Positions 1 to 6,986 of a DNA stretch of 16,802 nucleotides are shown piece by piece. The DNA comes from Chloroflexota bacterium (GTDB lineage Bacteria; Chloroflexota; UBA6077; FW602-bin22; JACQUS01), in the NCBI GenBank assembly GCA_016210125.1, contig JACQUS010000161.1, forward strand, positions 1-16,802, written 5' to 3'. The first letter of the stretch is position 1; the number at the start of each line of letters is the position of its first letter. The translations under genes and the position numbers were made by a program. The notes under the pieces are model-generated. The model had not been told where the DNA came from and did not search any database. It worked only from the letters and a program-made list of their open reading frames with translations.

Positions 1-32
1 CCAGAGGGGGCTTCGCCCCCTCTGGACTCCCC
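1..32. repeat. Hairpin repeat, 'AGAGGGGG-CTTCG' type
   Basis: Perfect 10-bp inverted repeat: CCAGAGGGGG at 1-10 and its complement at 16-25, with loop CTTCG, followed by ACTCCCC. A diverged copy with the same loop and a similar tail is at 8338-8368, and a weaker one at 15426-15450. The same layout in three intergenic places marks a dispersed palindromic family and not a one-off terminator. Confidence 0.75.
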
Positions 33-44
33 GCCCGCTCTCCT

Positions 45-86
45 CCCCCTCTCCAGCTCCGCTGGAGAGGGGGCCAGGGGGTGAGG
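45..86. repeat. Hairpin repeat, 'CCCCCTCTCC' type
   Basis: Perfect 12-bp inverted repeat (45-56 with 62-73, 5-nt loop) followed by the tail CCAGGGGGTGAGG. The same arm core and a tail GGGGGGTGAG recur in the same orientation at the right edge of the window (16765-16802). Elements of this layout are common intergenic repeats in high-GC environmental genomes; that last statement is general knowledge, not something shown here. Confidence 0.75.
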
Positions 87-391
87 CCCGCCGCGCGGCC
101 ACTTTTCATTCGCCGCTCGCGCCGCGCAGCGAGACGACCAAAGCTCGAAAACGCCCGGCCGGGAGCCGGGAGGGCGAAGCTCGTGCTGAGCCGCCCCTCG
201 CGCGCACCGGCATCGAGTGTAGGCAAGGACGGTCCGCCCTCAGCGGGCCTCCACCTGAGCATACCTACGCTTGTGAGCTGTGGATCCCCCGATTCCTTCC
301 CTACCCGGGCGCCCGGGCTTCTCATGCACCGCCAGCGCCCCGCGGCGAGACCGCCAACTCCCCGTGCACCGCCAGGCGCGCCGCCCGGTGC

Positions 392-940
392 TCAGCGCGG
401 CGCCGGCACAGCCGTTGCAGTCGTCAGCGCCGGTGCGACGTGCTTCGCCAGATCGATCACCACGCGCGCAATCTCGTCGGCCGTCCAGGTCGGCTCCGGG
501 CGGGGCATGACAACCAGCGGCAGGTCCGCAAGACCCATGGTCTTGGCCTGCGTGGCCGCGGCGAAGGCGAACGTGTGGTGCGCGACGACGACCGTGGGGA
601 TGCCTTGGCGCTCCAGGGCCACCGCGTCGTGCATACAGCCCGACGTGCACGACCCTCAAGCCGCCACGCCGACGACGACCGCGTCGCACGACCGCGCCAC
701 ATCATCGAGCATCTCGGGCGGCGCCGGGCGCGAGAGCATCGGCTTCAGCCAGTAGCGCACCTGCGCGCCGCGCGCGGCCAGCGTTGCCCCGACCTCGCGC
801 AGGTAGTGGTCCGCGTCTGGGAAGCCATCGTCCAGCAGGCCGATCGTCCGCCCGGCCACGTCGTCCAGCCGCGAGGCGAGTCGGCCCTCGCCATGACGCG
901 TCAGGCCAACCGGGCTCAGGATCACCAGTAGCTCAGCCAT
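392..940 (-). CDS. UGSC-family selenoprotein (in-frame UGA = Sec)
   Basis: This reads as one 182-residue protein if the TGA at 656-658 (minus strand) is selenocysteine. The N-terminal 94 residues run into VVVGVAA, then U95-G96-S97-C98-T-S-G-C-M-H-D-A-V and a C-terminal half with IPTVVVAHHTF. The U/C-G-S-C-T motif followed by HDAV, and the alternating beta/alpha pattern, are those of the UGSC (seleno)protein family, whose members carry Sec or Cys at that position. Their exact reaction is not established; a thiol/selenol redox role is inferred. The ATG at 940 has a strong ribosome site (GGAGG, 950-954) 9 nt upstream, inside the end of the preceding small gene, so the two are probably coupled. 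A perfect 8-bp stem begins 2 nt after the UGA, as expected of a bacterial SECIS. A nonsense-mutated pseudogene is the alternative, but the UGA falls exactly at the family Sec site. Confidence 0.87.
626..658 (-). promoter_or_regulatory. Candidate bacterial SECIS element plus Sec UGA
   Basis: The UGA is at 658-656. After two G residues comes GUCGUGCA (653-646), a 12-nt loop (645-634) and the exact complement UGCACGAC (633-626). Within the loop, a C-G pair can close a GGGCU apex with an unpaired U beside it, recalling the bulged-U and GG-containing loop of formate dehydrogenase SECIS elements. Bacterial SECIS hairpins lie in the coding region directly after the UGA and are bound by SelB, so position and strand fit. 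The fine loop fold is inference. Confidence 0.7.
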
Positions 941-1223
941 CGTGCGTGTCCTCCACCGTGCTCACCGAATGGTGGGTCGCTGGTTCGGTGCTCCCCTGCT
1001 CGTCGAGCCGCGCGCGCATGACGCGCAGCGCGGCGATGATGTGGCGCTTGCGGGCGATCAGCAGATCGAGCAGCTCCACTTGCTCGCCGTCGGCTCGCTC
1101 ACGCGCGACGAGCAGCTCGCACAGGGCGCCCTGCTCGTCGGCCAGCGCCTCGTCGAGCGATGCTCGCGCGTGCGGGTGGCGCACCGCGTTTGCCAGGGGT
1201 AAGCCGCCACTTGCCTCGTCCAT
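933..1223 (-). CDS. Small helical hypothetical protein
   Basis: A 96-residue protein of no family I recognise. After about 25 residues it is rich in Leu, Ala, Glu and Arg, with heptad-like spacing (LDEALADEQGALCELLV, then VELLDLLIARKRHIIAALRV), so a helical hairpin or coiled coil is likely; there is no signal peptide or membrane segment. Its stop codon overlaps the selenoprotein start by 8 nt, and the selenoprotein's ribosome site lies inside its last codons, which argues for a real, coupled gene. The ATG has only a weak ribosome site. It could be a partner of the UGSC protein; that is a guess from position only. Confidence 0.5.
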   Translation of the reverse strand: MDEASGGLPLANAVRHPHARASLDEALADEQGALCELLVARERADGEQVELLDLLIARKRHIIAALRVMRARLDEQGSTEPATHHSVSTVEDTHDG

Positions 1224-1297
1224 GACCGACCACGCGCTCGTTTACGGTGTCTCCACCGGCCGGGGCTCGACCCGGCCCACCCACTGCTCCGACCAGC

Positions 1298-1306
1298 AGT
1301 GTAGCA
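1298..1306 (-). promoter_or_regulatory. Possible extended -10 promoter
   Basis: On the minus strand TGCTACACT (TGN plus TACACT) forms an extended -10 element about 75 bp upstream of the small-gene ATG at 1223. No good -35 box is visible at 17-18 bp. It is the best promoter candidate for the small gene and selenoprotein pair. Confidence 0.35.
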
Positions 1307-1350
1307 GGAGCGCGTGCCGGCGCGCGACTACCCTGCTCGCCCGCCCGGTC

Positions 1351-2475
1351 TCAGCGACCCGCCTCCTGCGGCAGCAGCTTCTCGGGCACCTGCACGCCCT
1401 TCTCGCGCAGGTAGCGCACGGTCGCCCGGTGCAGCGGCACCGTCGCCTGCGTCGACGAGAGCTTCCGCACGTCGCTGCCCTTGACCGCCGAGAACGACTC
1501 GACCAGCGACTCGATGTTCTCATCCATGACCTTGACCATCTTGTAGACGATCTCGTCCGGAATCATCCCGTGGAACGTGCCCTCGCCGACCGACACGTTG
1601 CTGCCTGTCCACGCCGGCGCATTCGGGTGCGTCCAGCCGGCCGGGATGTCGGCGAAGGACATATACGGGTAGGCGTCGAGCACCTTCTTCACGTGCTCCG
1701 GCGTGAAGCTCAGGAGCGTGATGGGCGCGAAGGCCATCAGGTCGAGCGTCGAGCTGTCGGCCTTGCCGGCCGCCTGTGCCTTGTTGTAGCCGACGATGCG
1801 CCGGTCCTTGATCGCTTGTGTGGCATCCTCTGTGCCGCCCTCGTACCATCTAGGCTTGATGCCCACCACCTCCGCGACCTGCTTGAACTCGCGGTCGACC
1901 CCGCTGCCGACCTGGCCCGGATTGAACGGCTTGCCCTCCAGGTCCTCCAGCTTCTTCACGCCGCTGTCCTGGCGAACGATCACCGCGCGCGGGCTCCAGG
2001 TGTAGATCCACATGATGCGCAGCTCTTTGCGCGCCTTGTCTTTCCACGTGCCCAAGCCGCTGTATGCCTGGTGGGCCTGAACGCCGTTCGTCAGACCGAG
2101 CTGGAACTCGCCGCGCGCGAAGCGCTCGATGTTCTCCGCCCCGCCGGCCGACTCCGTGACGGTGATGTCGACCTCGGGCACCTTGGCGTTCAGGAGCTTG
2201 GCCTCGGCCACGTGGTACGCGTAGTAGGACGACGTGGCGTTCGTGCTGCCCATCCGCAGCCGGAGCTTCTGGCCGGCCGCCGGCGCCGCGGCCGCCGGCT
2301 TCGCCGGTGCCGGCTGCGCGGGCGCGGCCTTCGGCTGGGCCGGCGCGGGCGCGGGCTGCGCGGGCGCAGCGGCCGTCGGCGGCGCCGCGGGAGGCGCGGA
2401 CGCGCCACCGCACGAGACGACCAAGGCTTGCGCGAGGACGACAGCCACCACGGCCACGAGGAAGCGTGCGTACAT
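1351..2475 (-). CDS. TAXI-family solute-binding lipoprotein
   Basis: A 374-residue TAXI (TRAP-associated extracytoplasmic immunogenic) family binding protein. The ATG at 2475 is preceded by GGGAG and begins a lipoprotein signal: hydrophobic stretch to residue 21, lipobox VVSC with C22. Residues about 25-68 are a Pro/Ala/Gln/Lys spacer that should hold the binding domain away from the membrane. The mature domain starts LRMGSTNATSSYYAY and has the usual GVQAHQAYSG segment and the core GKPFNPGQVGSG motif of the glutamate/aromatic-binding TAXI fold. Known members feed TRAP permeases; no 4TM or 12TM permease gene lies beside it, so either the permease is elsewhere or it works with another system. 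The same frame is open well upstream across the CRISPR array, but the lipoprotein signal, ribosome site and promoter fix the start here. The ligand cannot be inferred. Confidence 0.9.
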   Translation of the reverse strand: MYARFLVAVVAVVLAQALVVSCGGASAPPAAPPTAAAPAQPAPAPAQPKAAPAQPAPAKPAAAAPAAGQKLRLRMGSTNATSSYYAYHVAEAKLLNAKVPEVDITVTESAGGAENIERFARGEFQLGLTNGVQAHQAYSGLGTWKDKARKELRIMWIYTWSPRAVIVRQDSGVKKLEDLEGKPFNPGQVGSGVDREFKQVAEVVGIKPRWYEGGTEDATQAIKDRRIVGYNKAQAAGKADSSTLDLMAFAPITLLSFTPEHVKKVLDAYPYMSFADIPAGWTHPNAPAWTGSNVSVGEGTFHGMIPDEIVYKMVKVMDENIESLVESFSAVKGSDVRKLSSTQATVPLHRATVRYLREKGVQVPEKLLPQEAGR

Positions 2476-2555
2476 CTCTTGCTCTCCCAGCGGCCGGGTG
2501 CGCGGTCCGCCGGCCCCCGATGCGAGCACGCGGCGGTATGGTCCGGCCTCGCCCG

Positions 2556-2585
2556 TTAATAGGCGGCGCCGACGCCGGGTGTCAA
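2556..2585 (-). promoter_or_regulatory. Sigma70-type promoter for the TAXI gene
   Basis: Minus-strand TTGACA (2585-2580), 18-bp spacer, TATTAA (2561-2556). This is a near-consensus housekeeping promoter in otherwise GC-rich sequence. Transcription would start near 2549, giving a leader of about 75 nt before the ATG at 2475. Confidence 0.65.
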
Positions 2586-2635
2586 GAGCCTTGGTCACAC
2601 TACCTCGGCGGGCGCCGCCTCCGGCTCGTCGGCGA

Positions 2636-2847
2636 CCACTCGCCCCTGCGCGCGGGGGGAAGACTGCCGAGCGCATCAAGCGCGCGGAGTTGGGTCCACT
2701 CGCCCCTGCGCGCGGGGGGAAGACGCCGCGACGCGCACGCACCGCGCCACACAGCGCCACTCGCCCCTGCGCGCGGGGGGAAGACGCAGCAGTGCCAGCA
2801 GTCCCGCCGCGATGACACCCACTCGCCCCTGCGCGCGGGGGGAAGAC
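2636..2847 (-). CRISPR. Four-repeat CRISPR array, type I-E-like repeat
   Basis: Four identical 29-bp repeats at 2636-2664, 2696-2724, 2757-2785 and 2819-2847, separated by unrelated spacers of 31, 32 and 33 bp. On the minus strand each repeat starts GTCTTCCCCCCGCGCGC and ends GCGAGTGG, with a CCCC/GGGG stem, like type I-E repeats of high-GC bacteria. That orientation places the leader side to the right (2848-2931), which is GC-rich and short. No cas gene is in the window. The array sits between the TAXI promoter and the amidase 3' end. The repeats show no decay, although the array is tiny. Confidence 0.88.
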
Positions 2848-2931
2848 GCGCGCTGGAGCACCCACGCTCCGGACTCGGCGGCGCGCGGGGCGCAGGTCGG
2901 GCGAGGCCAGACACCCCGTACCGCACGAGCC

Positions 2932-4545
2932 TCAGCCGGGCGCCGGCCGCGACGGAGGCTCAACGCCGGCGTCCAGCCAGGCGCGCGCGGCGCCGAGCTG
3001 AGCCTTCACTGGCGCGATGGAGGCCGCGATGGGCGCCGCGTCGGCCTCACCGACGTAGCTCAGGCCGATCAGCCGCGCCCAGTCGAGCACCCAGCCCGCG
3101 TCCACCAGCGGCCCCTCGGCCGGCGCCACCTGAGGGGCGAGCTGCGCAGGAGGACCGGGATCCGCGCCGCCGCTGAACGGCGGCCGCCGGCGATGCCAGT
3201 CAGTCGCCTCCTGGTAGGTGTGGGCGAGGCGCAGCACGGTCGACTCCTGCCAGGCGCGGCCGACGAGCTGGGCGCTCAGCGGCAGCCCGGCGCGGCTGAA
3301 GCCGCAGGGCACGGCCAGCGCCGGCAGGCCAGCCAGGCTCACCGGCCGCGTCAGCAGGCCGGACGGCGCCGGCAGCGGCGCGCCGATGCGCTGGGCCGGG
3401 TGCGGCGAGCCCGGGGTGACGATGACGTCGACGGCTTCCAGTGCGGCCATGAACTCGGCGGTGACGACCTCACGAACGCGCTGGGCCGTCACGCGCTCCT
3501 CGGCCGTCAGACAGGCCGCGCCGGTGATCTTATGCAGGAAAGCCGGCGTATACTCGCGCGGCCGGGCAAGGAAGCCGGCGCGGTGGAAGGCGAACGCCTC
3601 GCTGTAGGCAATGGCCCACGACGCCGCCAGGCCGTAAGCAGCGTGCGGCACCTCGACCTCGCGGACCTCCGCGCCAAGGCGCTCCATGACCTCGACCGCG
3701 GCGTGCAGCGCGGCGACGACTTCGGAGTCGGACTGCGCGAAGAAGAAGCCGCGCGGGAGGCCAAGTCGCAGACCCCGGATGCCGCCGTCGAGCGCCGCGA
3801 GATAGTCGGGCACGCGCACGGCCGCGGCGCTGGGGTCGCGGGCGTCCGGCCCGGCGATGCCTTGGAGGAGCAGCGCCGCGTCGGCCGCCGTTCGGGCCAT
3901 CGGCCCGGCGTGGTCGAGGCTCCAGCTCAGCGGCACGACCCCAGCGCGGCTCACCCGCCCATACGTGGGCTTGAGACCGACCAGGCCGCAGAGCGCCGCC
4001 GGCGAGCGGATCGAGCCGCCGGTATCGCTACCCAGCGCCAGCGGCACCAGGCGCGCCGCCAGCGACGCGGCCGAGCCGGAGCTGGAGCCGCCGGTGGCCA
4101 TCTCGGTGTGCCAGGGATTCCGCGTGTCGCCGAAGAGGTCCATGCCCCCGGAGGCGAACTCGAAGGTGTTCAGCTTGCCGAGGCAGATAGCCCCGGCCCG
4201 CCGCAGCCGCGCCGCGACCGTCGAGTCCTGGGACGCGACGTAGCCGGCCATGATCCTCGATCCCGCGGTCGTCGGCAGACCCCCCACGTCGTAGATGTCT
4301 TTATAGGCCACGGGCATGCCGTGCAGCGGCCCGCGATAGCCGCCGCTACAGATCTCGATCTCCGCGCCGCGCGCCTGCGCCAGCGCTGCCTCGCCGTCGA
4401 GGTGGACGAAGGCGCGGAACGTGTCATTCAGCGCGGCGATGCGCGCCAGATGTGCCTGAACCACCTCGACCGGCGACACCTCGCGTCGGCGGATGAGCGC
4501 AGCCAGCTCGGCCGCACTGCAGAAGCACAGTTCCTCGTCGGCCAC
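2932..4545 (-). CDS. Amidase-signature family hydrolase
   Basis: A 537-residue cytoplasmic amidase-signature enzyme; this family hydrolyses C-N amide bonds through a Ser-cisSer-Lys triad. All three are visible: K82 in VAYKDIYDV, cis-Ser S154 in GGSSSGSA, and nucleophile S178 in GSDTGGSIRSP. The downstream GLVGLKPTYGRVSRAGVVPLSWSLDHAGPMARTA stretch is typical, as is MATGGSSSG. The start is GTG at 4545 behind an excellent AAGGAGG ribosome site. The last 70 or so residues after the normal family end are an extra helical tail (see findings). Relatives include GatA, AtzE/biuret-type and arylamide hydrolases. The absence of gatB/gatC beside it argues against tRNA amidotransferase, and the substrate is unknown. 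It is transcribed away from the MoaD/AOR pair. Confidence 0.92.
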   Translation of the reverse strand: MADEELCFCSAAELAALIRRREVSPVEVVQAHLARIAALNDTFRAFVHLDGEAALAQARGAEIEICSGGYRGPLHGMPVAYKDIYDVGGLPTTAGSRIMAGYVASQDSTVAARLRRAGAICLGKLNTFEFASGGMDLFGDTRNPWHTEMATGGSSSGSAASLAARLVPLALGSDTGGSIRSPAALCGLVGLKPTYGRVSRAGVVPLSWSLDHAGPMARTAADAALLLQGIAGPDARDPSAAAVRVPDYLAALDGGIRGLRLGLPRGFFFAQSDSEVVAALHAAVEVMERLGAEVREVEVPHAAYGLAASWAIAYSEAFAFHRAGFLARPREYTPAFLHKITGAACLTAEERVTAQRVREVVTAEFMAALEAVDVIVTPGSPHPAQRIGAPLPAPSGLLTRPVSLAGLPALAVPCGFSRAGLPLSAQLVGRAWQESTVLRLAHTYQEATDWHRRRPPFSGGADPGPPAQLAPQVAPAEGPLVDAGWVLDWARLIGLSYVGEADAAPIAASIAPVKAQLGAARAWLDAGVEPPSRPAPG

Positions 4546-4844
4546 GTCGCCCTCCTTCGAACATTGCCGCGCCCGTCGCGTTGCCCTGTGCCCTTCTCAT
4601 CCCCCATAGTCGCTTAGAGGGACGGCGGCGACTCATCGGCAGCTTAGCGCGGCGACCCTTAGTCATCAAGCTGCACGACTCCGAGCAGCCAGGGTCTTGA
4701 CAAAGCTCTACCGCGCTCGACTATGGTGGAGCATCACAGCATCAGATGGCGGCCATCCCGCTGCGGCACGCCTTAGGGCAGGGCAGGCCCTGCCCCCACA
4801 CTCTTCGCACCAGGCACGCAACAGCGGCAGGGACGGGTGGACTG
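4546..4844. other. Divergent intergenic region, amidase / moaD
   Basis: About 300 bp between two divergent transcription units. On the plus strand TTGACA at 4697-4702 and TATGGT at 4722-4727 are 19 bp apart, a slightly long but plausible promoter for the moaD-AOR pair. On the minus strand TTGATG, 17 bp, TAAGCT (in 4650-4690) is a weak candidate for the amidase. No clear operator palindrome was seen. Confidence 0.4.
4697..4727 (+). promoter_or_regulatory. Possible promoter for moaD-AOR
   Basis: TTGACA (perfect -35) followed after 19 bp by TATGGT. The spacing is longer than the optimum of 17. The start of transcription would be near 4735, about 110 nt before the MoaD-like start codon. Confidence 0.4.
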
Positions 4845-5147
4845 ATGATCGCGAACGCCGCCGCCGACCAGGCCGTTCGCGTCGAGCTGCTCGGGCCGGC
4901 GCGCATCCTCGCCGGCCGCAAGGAGCTATCCCTGCCCGTCGACCGTGAGCTGACGGTCGGCGAGGTGCTCAGCCTCCTCGCTCACCACTGCCCGGCGCTC
5001 GCCGGCCCGGTGGTGGATGCCCAGCGCCAAACTCTGACCGCAGGCTACATCCTCAACCGCAACGGCCGCGACTTTCTGTCGAGCCCTGACGCGCTCATCC
5101 GGCCGGGCGATCGCCTGCTGCTCCTCGCCAGCTCGGCCGGCGGGTAG
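4845..5147 (+). CDS. MoaD/ThiS-family sulfur carrier protein
   Basis: A 100-residue beta-grasp protein ending in the diglycine SSAGG that these carriers need for adenylation and thiocarboxylation. The pattern VRVELLGPARILAG...LTVGEVLSLL...LNRNGRDFLSSPDALIRPGDRLLLL matches MoaD-like proteins: short hydrophobic strands, a helix, then the 'I..GD.l.ll' end. MoaD supplies sulfur for the dithiolene of molybdopterin. Family members placed next to AOR genes probably serve the tungsten/molybdenum bis-pterin cofactor of that enzyme. The ATG at 4845 gives a normal-length protein; an upstream in-frame ATG at 4746 would add an unlikely 33-residue extension. The stop is 6 nt before the AOR start, indicating one operon. 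Confidence 0.88.
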   Translation: MIANAAADQAVRVELLGPARILAGRKELSLPVDRELTVGEVLSLLAHHCPALAGPVVDAQRQTLTAGYILNRNGRDFLSSPDALIRPGDRLLLLASSAGG

Positions 5148-5153
5148 GCCACG

Positions 5154-6986
5154 ATGGACGGTTACCAGGGCAAGGTGCTGCAGGTCGAGCTCTCGACGGG
5201 GCGGTGGTGGGAGGAGGAGCTGCCGGAGGCCGTCTACCGCGCCTTCATCGGCGGCATCGGCCTCGGCACCTACCTGCTCTACCGGCACTGCCCACGCGGC
5301 GCCGACCCGCTGGCCCCAGGCAGTCCACTGGTGCTTGCCAGCGCGCCGTTCGTCGGCACGGCCATCACCACCTCGGCCAAGTACGCCGTGTTGGCCAAGT
5401 CACCGCTCACCGGCTTCATCGGCGACTCGCTCTCGTCCAGCCACCTGGCTCTGGAGCTGAAGCGCACCGGCTACGATGCCGTGGTTCTGACTGGGGCCTG
5501 CCCCGACTGGAGCGTCCTGGTCATCCGCGAGGGGCAGGTCGAGCTGCGCGATGGCCGGCATCTGCTCGGGCTCGACACGTGGGCCACCGAGCAGGCCGTG
5601 CGGCGCGAGGTGCCGGGCGGCCGGACGGCGGCGATCGGCCCGGCCGGCGAGCACGGCGTGCGCTTCGCCACCATCAGCAACGACGGCCGCCACGCCGGCC
5701 GGACCGGCATCGGCACCGTGATGGGCGCCAAGCGCCTCAAGGCCATCGCTGTACAGGGCAAGCGCGCCGTCCAGGTCGCCGACCGCGCCGGCCTGCTGCG
5801 TGCCAACCGCGCGCTGATCGCGCGCAGCAACGGCCCGGCCACCGCCAAGTACCGCGAGCTCGGCACGCCGGCCAACCTGCTGGCCTTCGACCGCGTCGGC
5901 GTCTTGCCGAGCCACAATTTCCAGCGCGCGACGTTCGACGGCGCCGAGCAGATCAGCGGCGAGGAGCTTCACCGGCTGCACCTGGCGCGCACCGTGGGCT
6001 GCGCGAGCTGCACCGTCGGCTGCGAGCACCTCTACCGCACGCTCGACGCCGCGGAGGAGACCGCGACGCGCCTCGAGTACGAGACGCTCTTCGCCCTCGG
6101 GCCGCTGCTGGGTCTGGCCGACCCCAACGCCGTGATCCGCGCCGCGCGCCTCTGCGACCTCCTCGGGCTGGATAGCATCTCGGCCGGCGGGACTATTGCC
6201 TGGGCGATGGAGTGCTGTGAGCGCGGCCTGCTCACGCCGGCTGACAGCGGCGGCATCGACCTGCGCTTCGGCAGCGCCGAAGCCGTGTTGGCCGTCCTGC
6301 CGCTCATCGCCCGCCGCGAGGGCATCGGGGCGCTGCTGGCCGAGGGCAGCCGACGCGCCGCAGCCGTCGTCGCCGGCGGCTCCCACGCCTGGGCCCTGCA
6401 CGTGAAGGGCTTGGAGCTGCCGGGCTACGAGCCGCGTGGGCTGAAGACGCTGGCCCTCGGCTTCGCCGTCTCGCCGCGCGGAGCCTGCCACAACCGCAGC
6501 GCCGCCTACGAGGCCGACTTCTCGGGGCAGGTCGACCGCTTCAAAGCCGAGGCCGGCCGTGGGCCGCTCGCCGCGCGCTCGGAGGACCTAGCAGCGGTGC
6601 TCGACTCGCTGGTCCTCTGCAAGTTCATCCGCAAGTGCTTCGACGACCTCTACGCCGAGGCCGCCGAGATGTACCGTCTGGTCACCGGCTGGCCGATGCG
6701 CGCGGACGAGCTGCGGCTGGCCGGCGAGCGTATCACCACGCTCAAGAAGCTCTTCAACGTCCGCGCGGGCTGGACGCGCGCCGACGACACGCTGCCATCC
6801 CGCTGCCTCAGCGAGCCGCTGGCCGACGGCCCCGGCGCCGGCGAGCGGCTGACGCAGGCGGAGCTGGACCTCATGATCGCCGGGTACTACGCCGCCCGCG
6901 GCTGGACGCCCGACGGCCTGGTGCCGGCCGAGAACCTGCGCGCGTTGGGGCTGGACGAGCTGGCCGCCGTGCCGGCGGTGTTCTGA
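5154..6986 (+). CDS. Aldehyde:ferredoxin oxidoreductase (AOR) family
   Basis: A 610-residue AOR-family enzyme, which oxidises aldehydes to carboxylates (or related reactions) with a tungsten or molybdenum bis-pyranopterin and one [4Fe-4S] cluster, using ferredoxin as partner. The N-terminal GKVLQVELSTGRW and FIGGIGLGTYLLY are typical. Pterin-binding segments AGRTGIGTVMGAKRLKAI (181-198) and PRGACHN (441-447) are present. Cluster ligands are C283, C286 and C290 in VGCASCTVGCEH, plus C489 in LVLCKF, matching the CxxCxxxC...C pattern of the Pyrococcus enzyme. Length is normal. It is the second gene of a two-gene unit with the MoaD-like carrier. The substrate, and W versus Mo, cannot be told from sequence. 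Its 3' end is part of a short duplication shared with the convergent permease gene. Confidence 0.93.
   Translation: MDGYQGKVLQVELSTGRWWEEELPEAVYRAFIGGIGLGTYLLYRHCPRGADPLAPGSPLVLASAPFVGTAITTSAKYAVLAKSPLTGFIGDSLSSSHLALELKRTGYDAVVLTGACPDWSVLVIREGQVELRDGRHLLGLDTWATEQAVRREVPGGRTAAIGPAGEHGVRFATISNDGRHAGRTGIGTVMGAKRLKAIAVQGKRAVQVADRAGLLRANRALIARSNGPATAKYRELGTPANLLAFDRVGVLPSHNFQRATFDGAEQISGEELHRLHLARTVGCASCTVGCEHLYRTLDAAEETATRLEYETLFALGPLLGLADPNAVIRAARLCDLLGLDSISAGGTIAWAMECCERGLLTPADSGGIDLRFGSAEAVLAVLPLIARREGIGALLAEGSRRAAAVVAGGSHAWALHVKGLELPGYEPRGLKTLALGFAVSPRGACHNRSAAYEADFSGQVDRFKAEAGRGPLAARSEDLAAVLDSLVLCKFIRKCFDDLYAEAAEMYRLVTGWPMRADELRLAGERITTLKKLFNVRAGWTRADDTLPSRCLSEPLADGPGAGERLTQAELDLMIAGYYAARGWTPDGLVPAENLRALGLDELAAVPAVF

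Larger units (their letters stand above)
1..391. other. Non-coding left edge with hairpin repeats
   Basis: No convincing gene is seen in this stretch. It starts with two hairpin repeats (listed separately). A perfect 14-bp palindrome CCCGGGCGCCCGGG sits at 304-317, and the phrase TGCACCGCCAG occurs twice (around 324 and 364). Open frames crossing it have shuffled, Arg/Pro/Ala-rich composition without protein-like patterning and are antisense extensions of the selenoprotein region. It lies downstream of the minus-strand selenoprotein gene. No terminator with a T-run was recognised. Confidence 0.6.

Noticed and set aside
656..658. Selenoprotein UGA read as a simple nonsense mutation or sequencing error
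   Set aside because: Less likely because the UGA falls exactly at the family Sec site and is followed by a perfect stem-loop, while the second half keeps normal protein character; kept as the refuting alternative.
81..931. Plus-strand open frames (81-755 and 440-931) opposite the selenoprotein region
   Set aside because: Composition is Arg/Pro/Ala-rich without protein-like patterning, and they are antisense to the better-supported UGSC gene.
1229..1290. tRNA-like T-arm (CCGGGGCTCGACCCGG)
   Set aside because: No TTC in the loop and no acceptor, D or anticodon arms could be fitted on either strand.
784..2559. Long plus-strand open frame of 591 codons
   Set aside because: It is antisense to the TAXI gene and the selenoprotein pair; the translation is low-complexity, a normal by-product of high GC.
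2476..2865. Upstream extension of the TAXI frame across the CRISPR array
   Set aside because: The residues are repeated PPRAGASG from the CRISPR repeats; the lipoprotein signal, ribosome site and promoter place the start at 2475.
2871..2899. Possible fifth, degenerate CRISPR repeat
   Set aside because: It needs a 1-nt gap and several mismatches, and the spacing from repeat 4 would be only 23 bp; GC-rich chance similarity is more likely.
2812..4617. 601-codon plus-strand open frame
   Set aside because: Antisense to the amidase gene, which has all catalytic motifs; the translation shows no family features.
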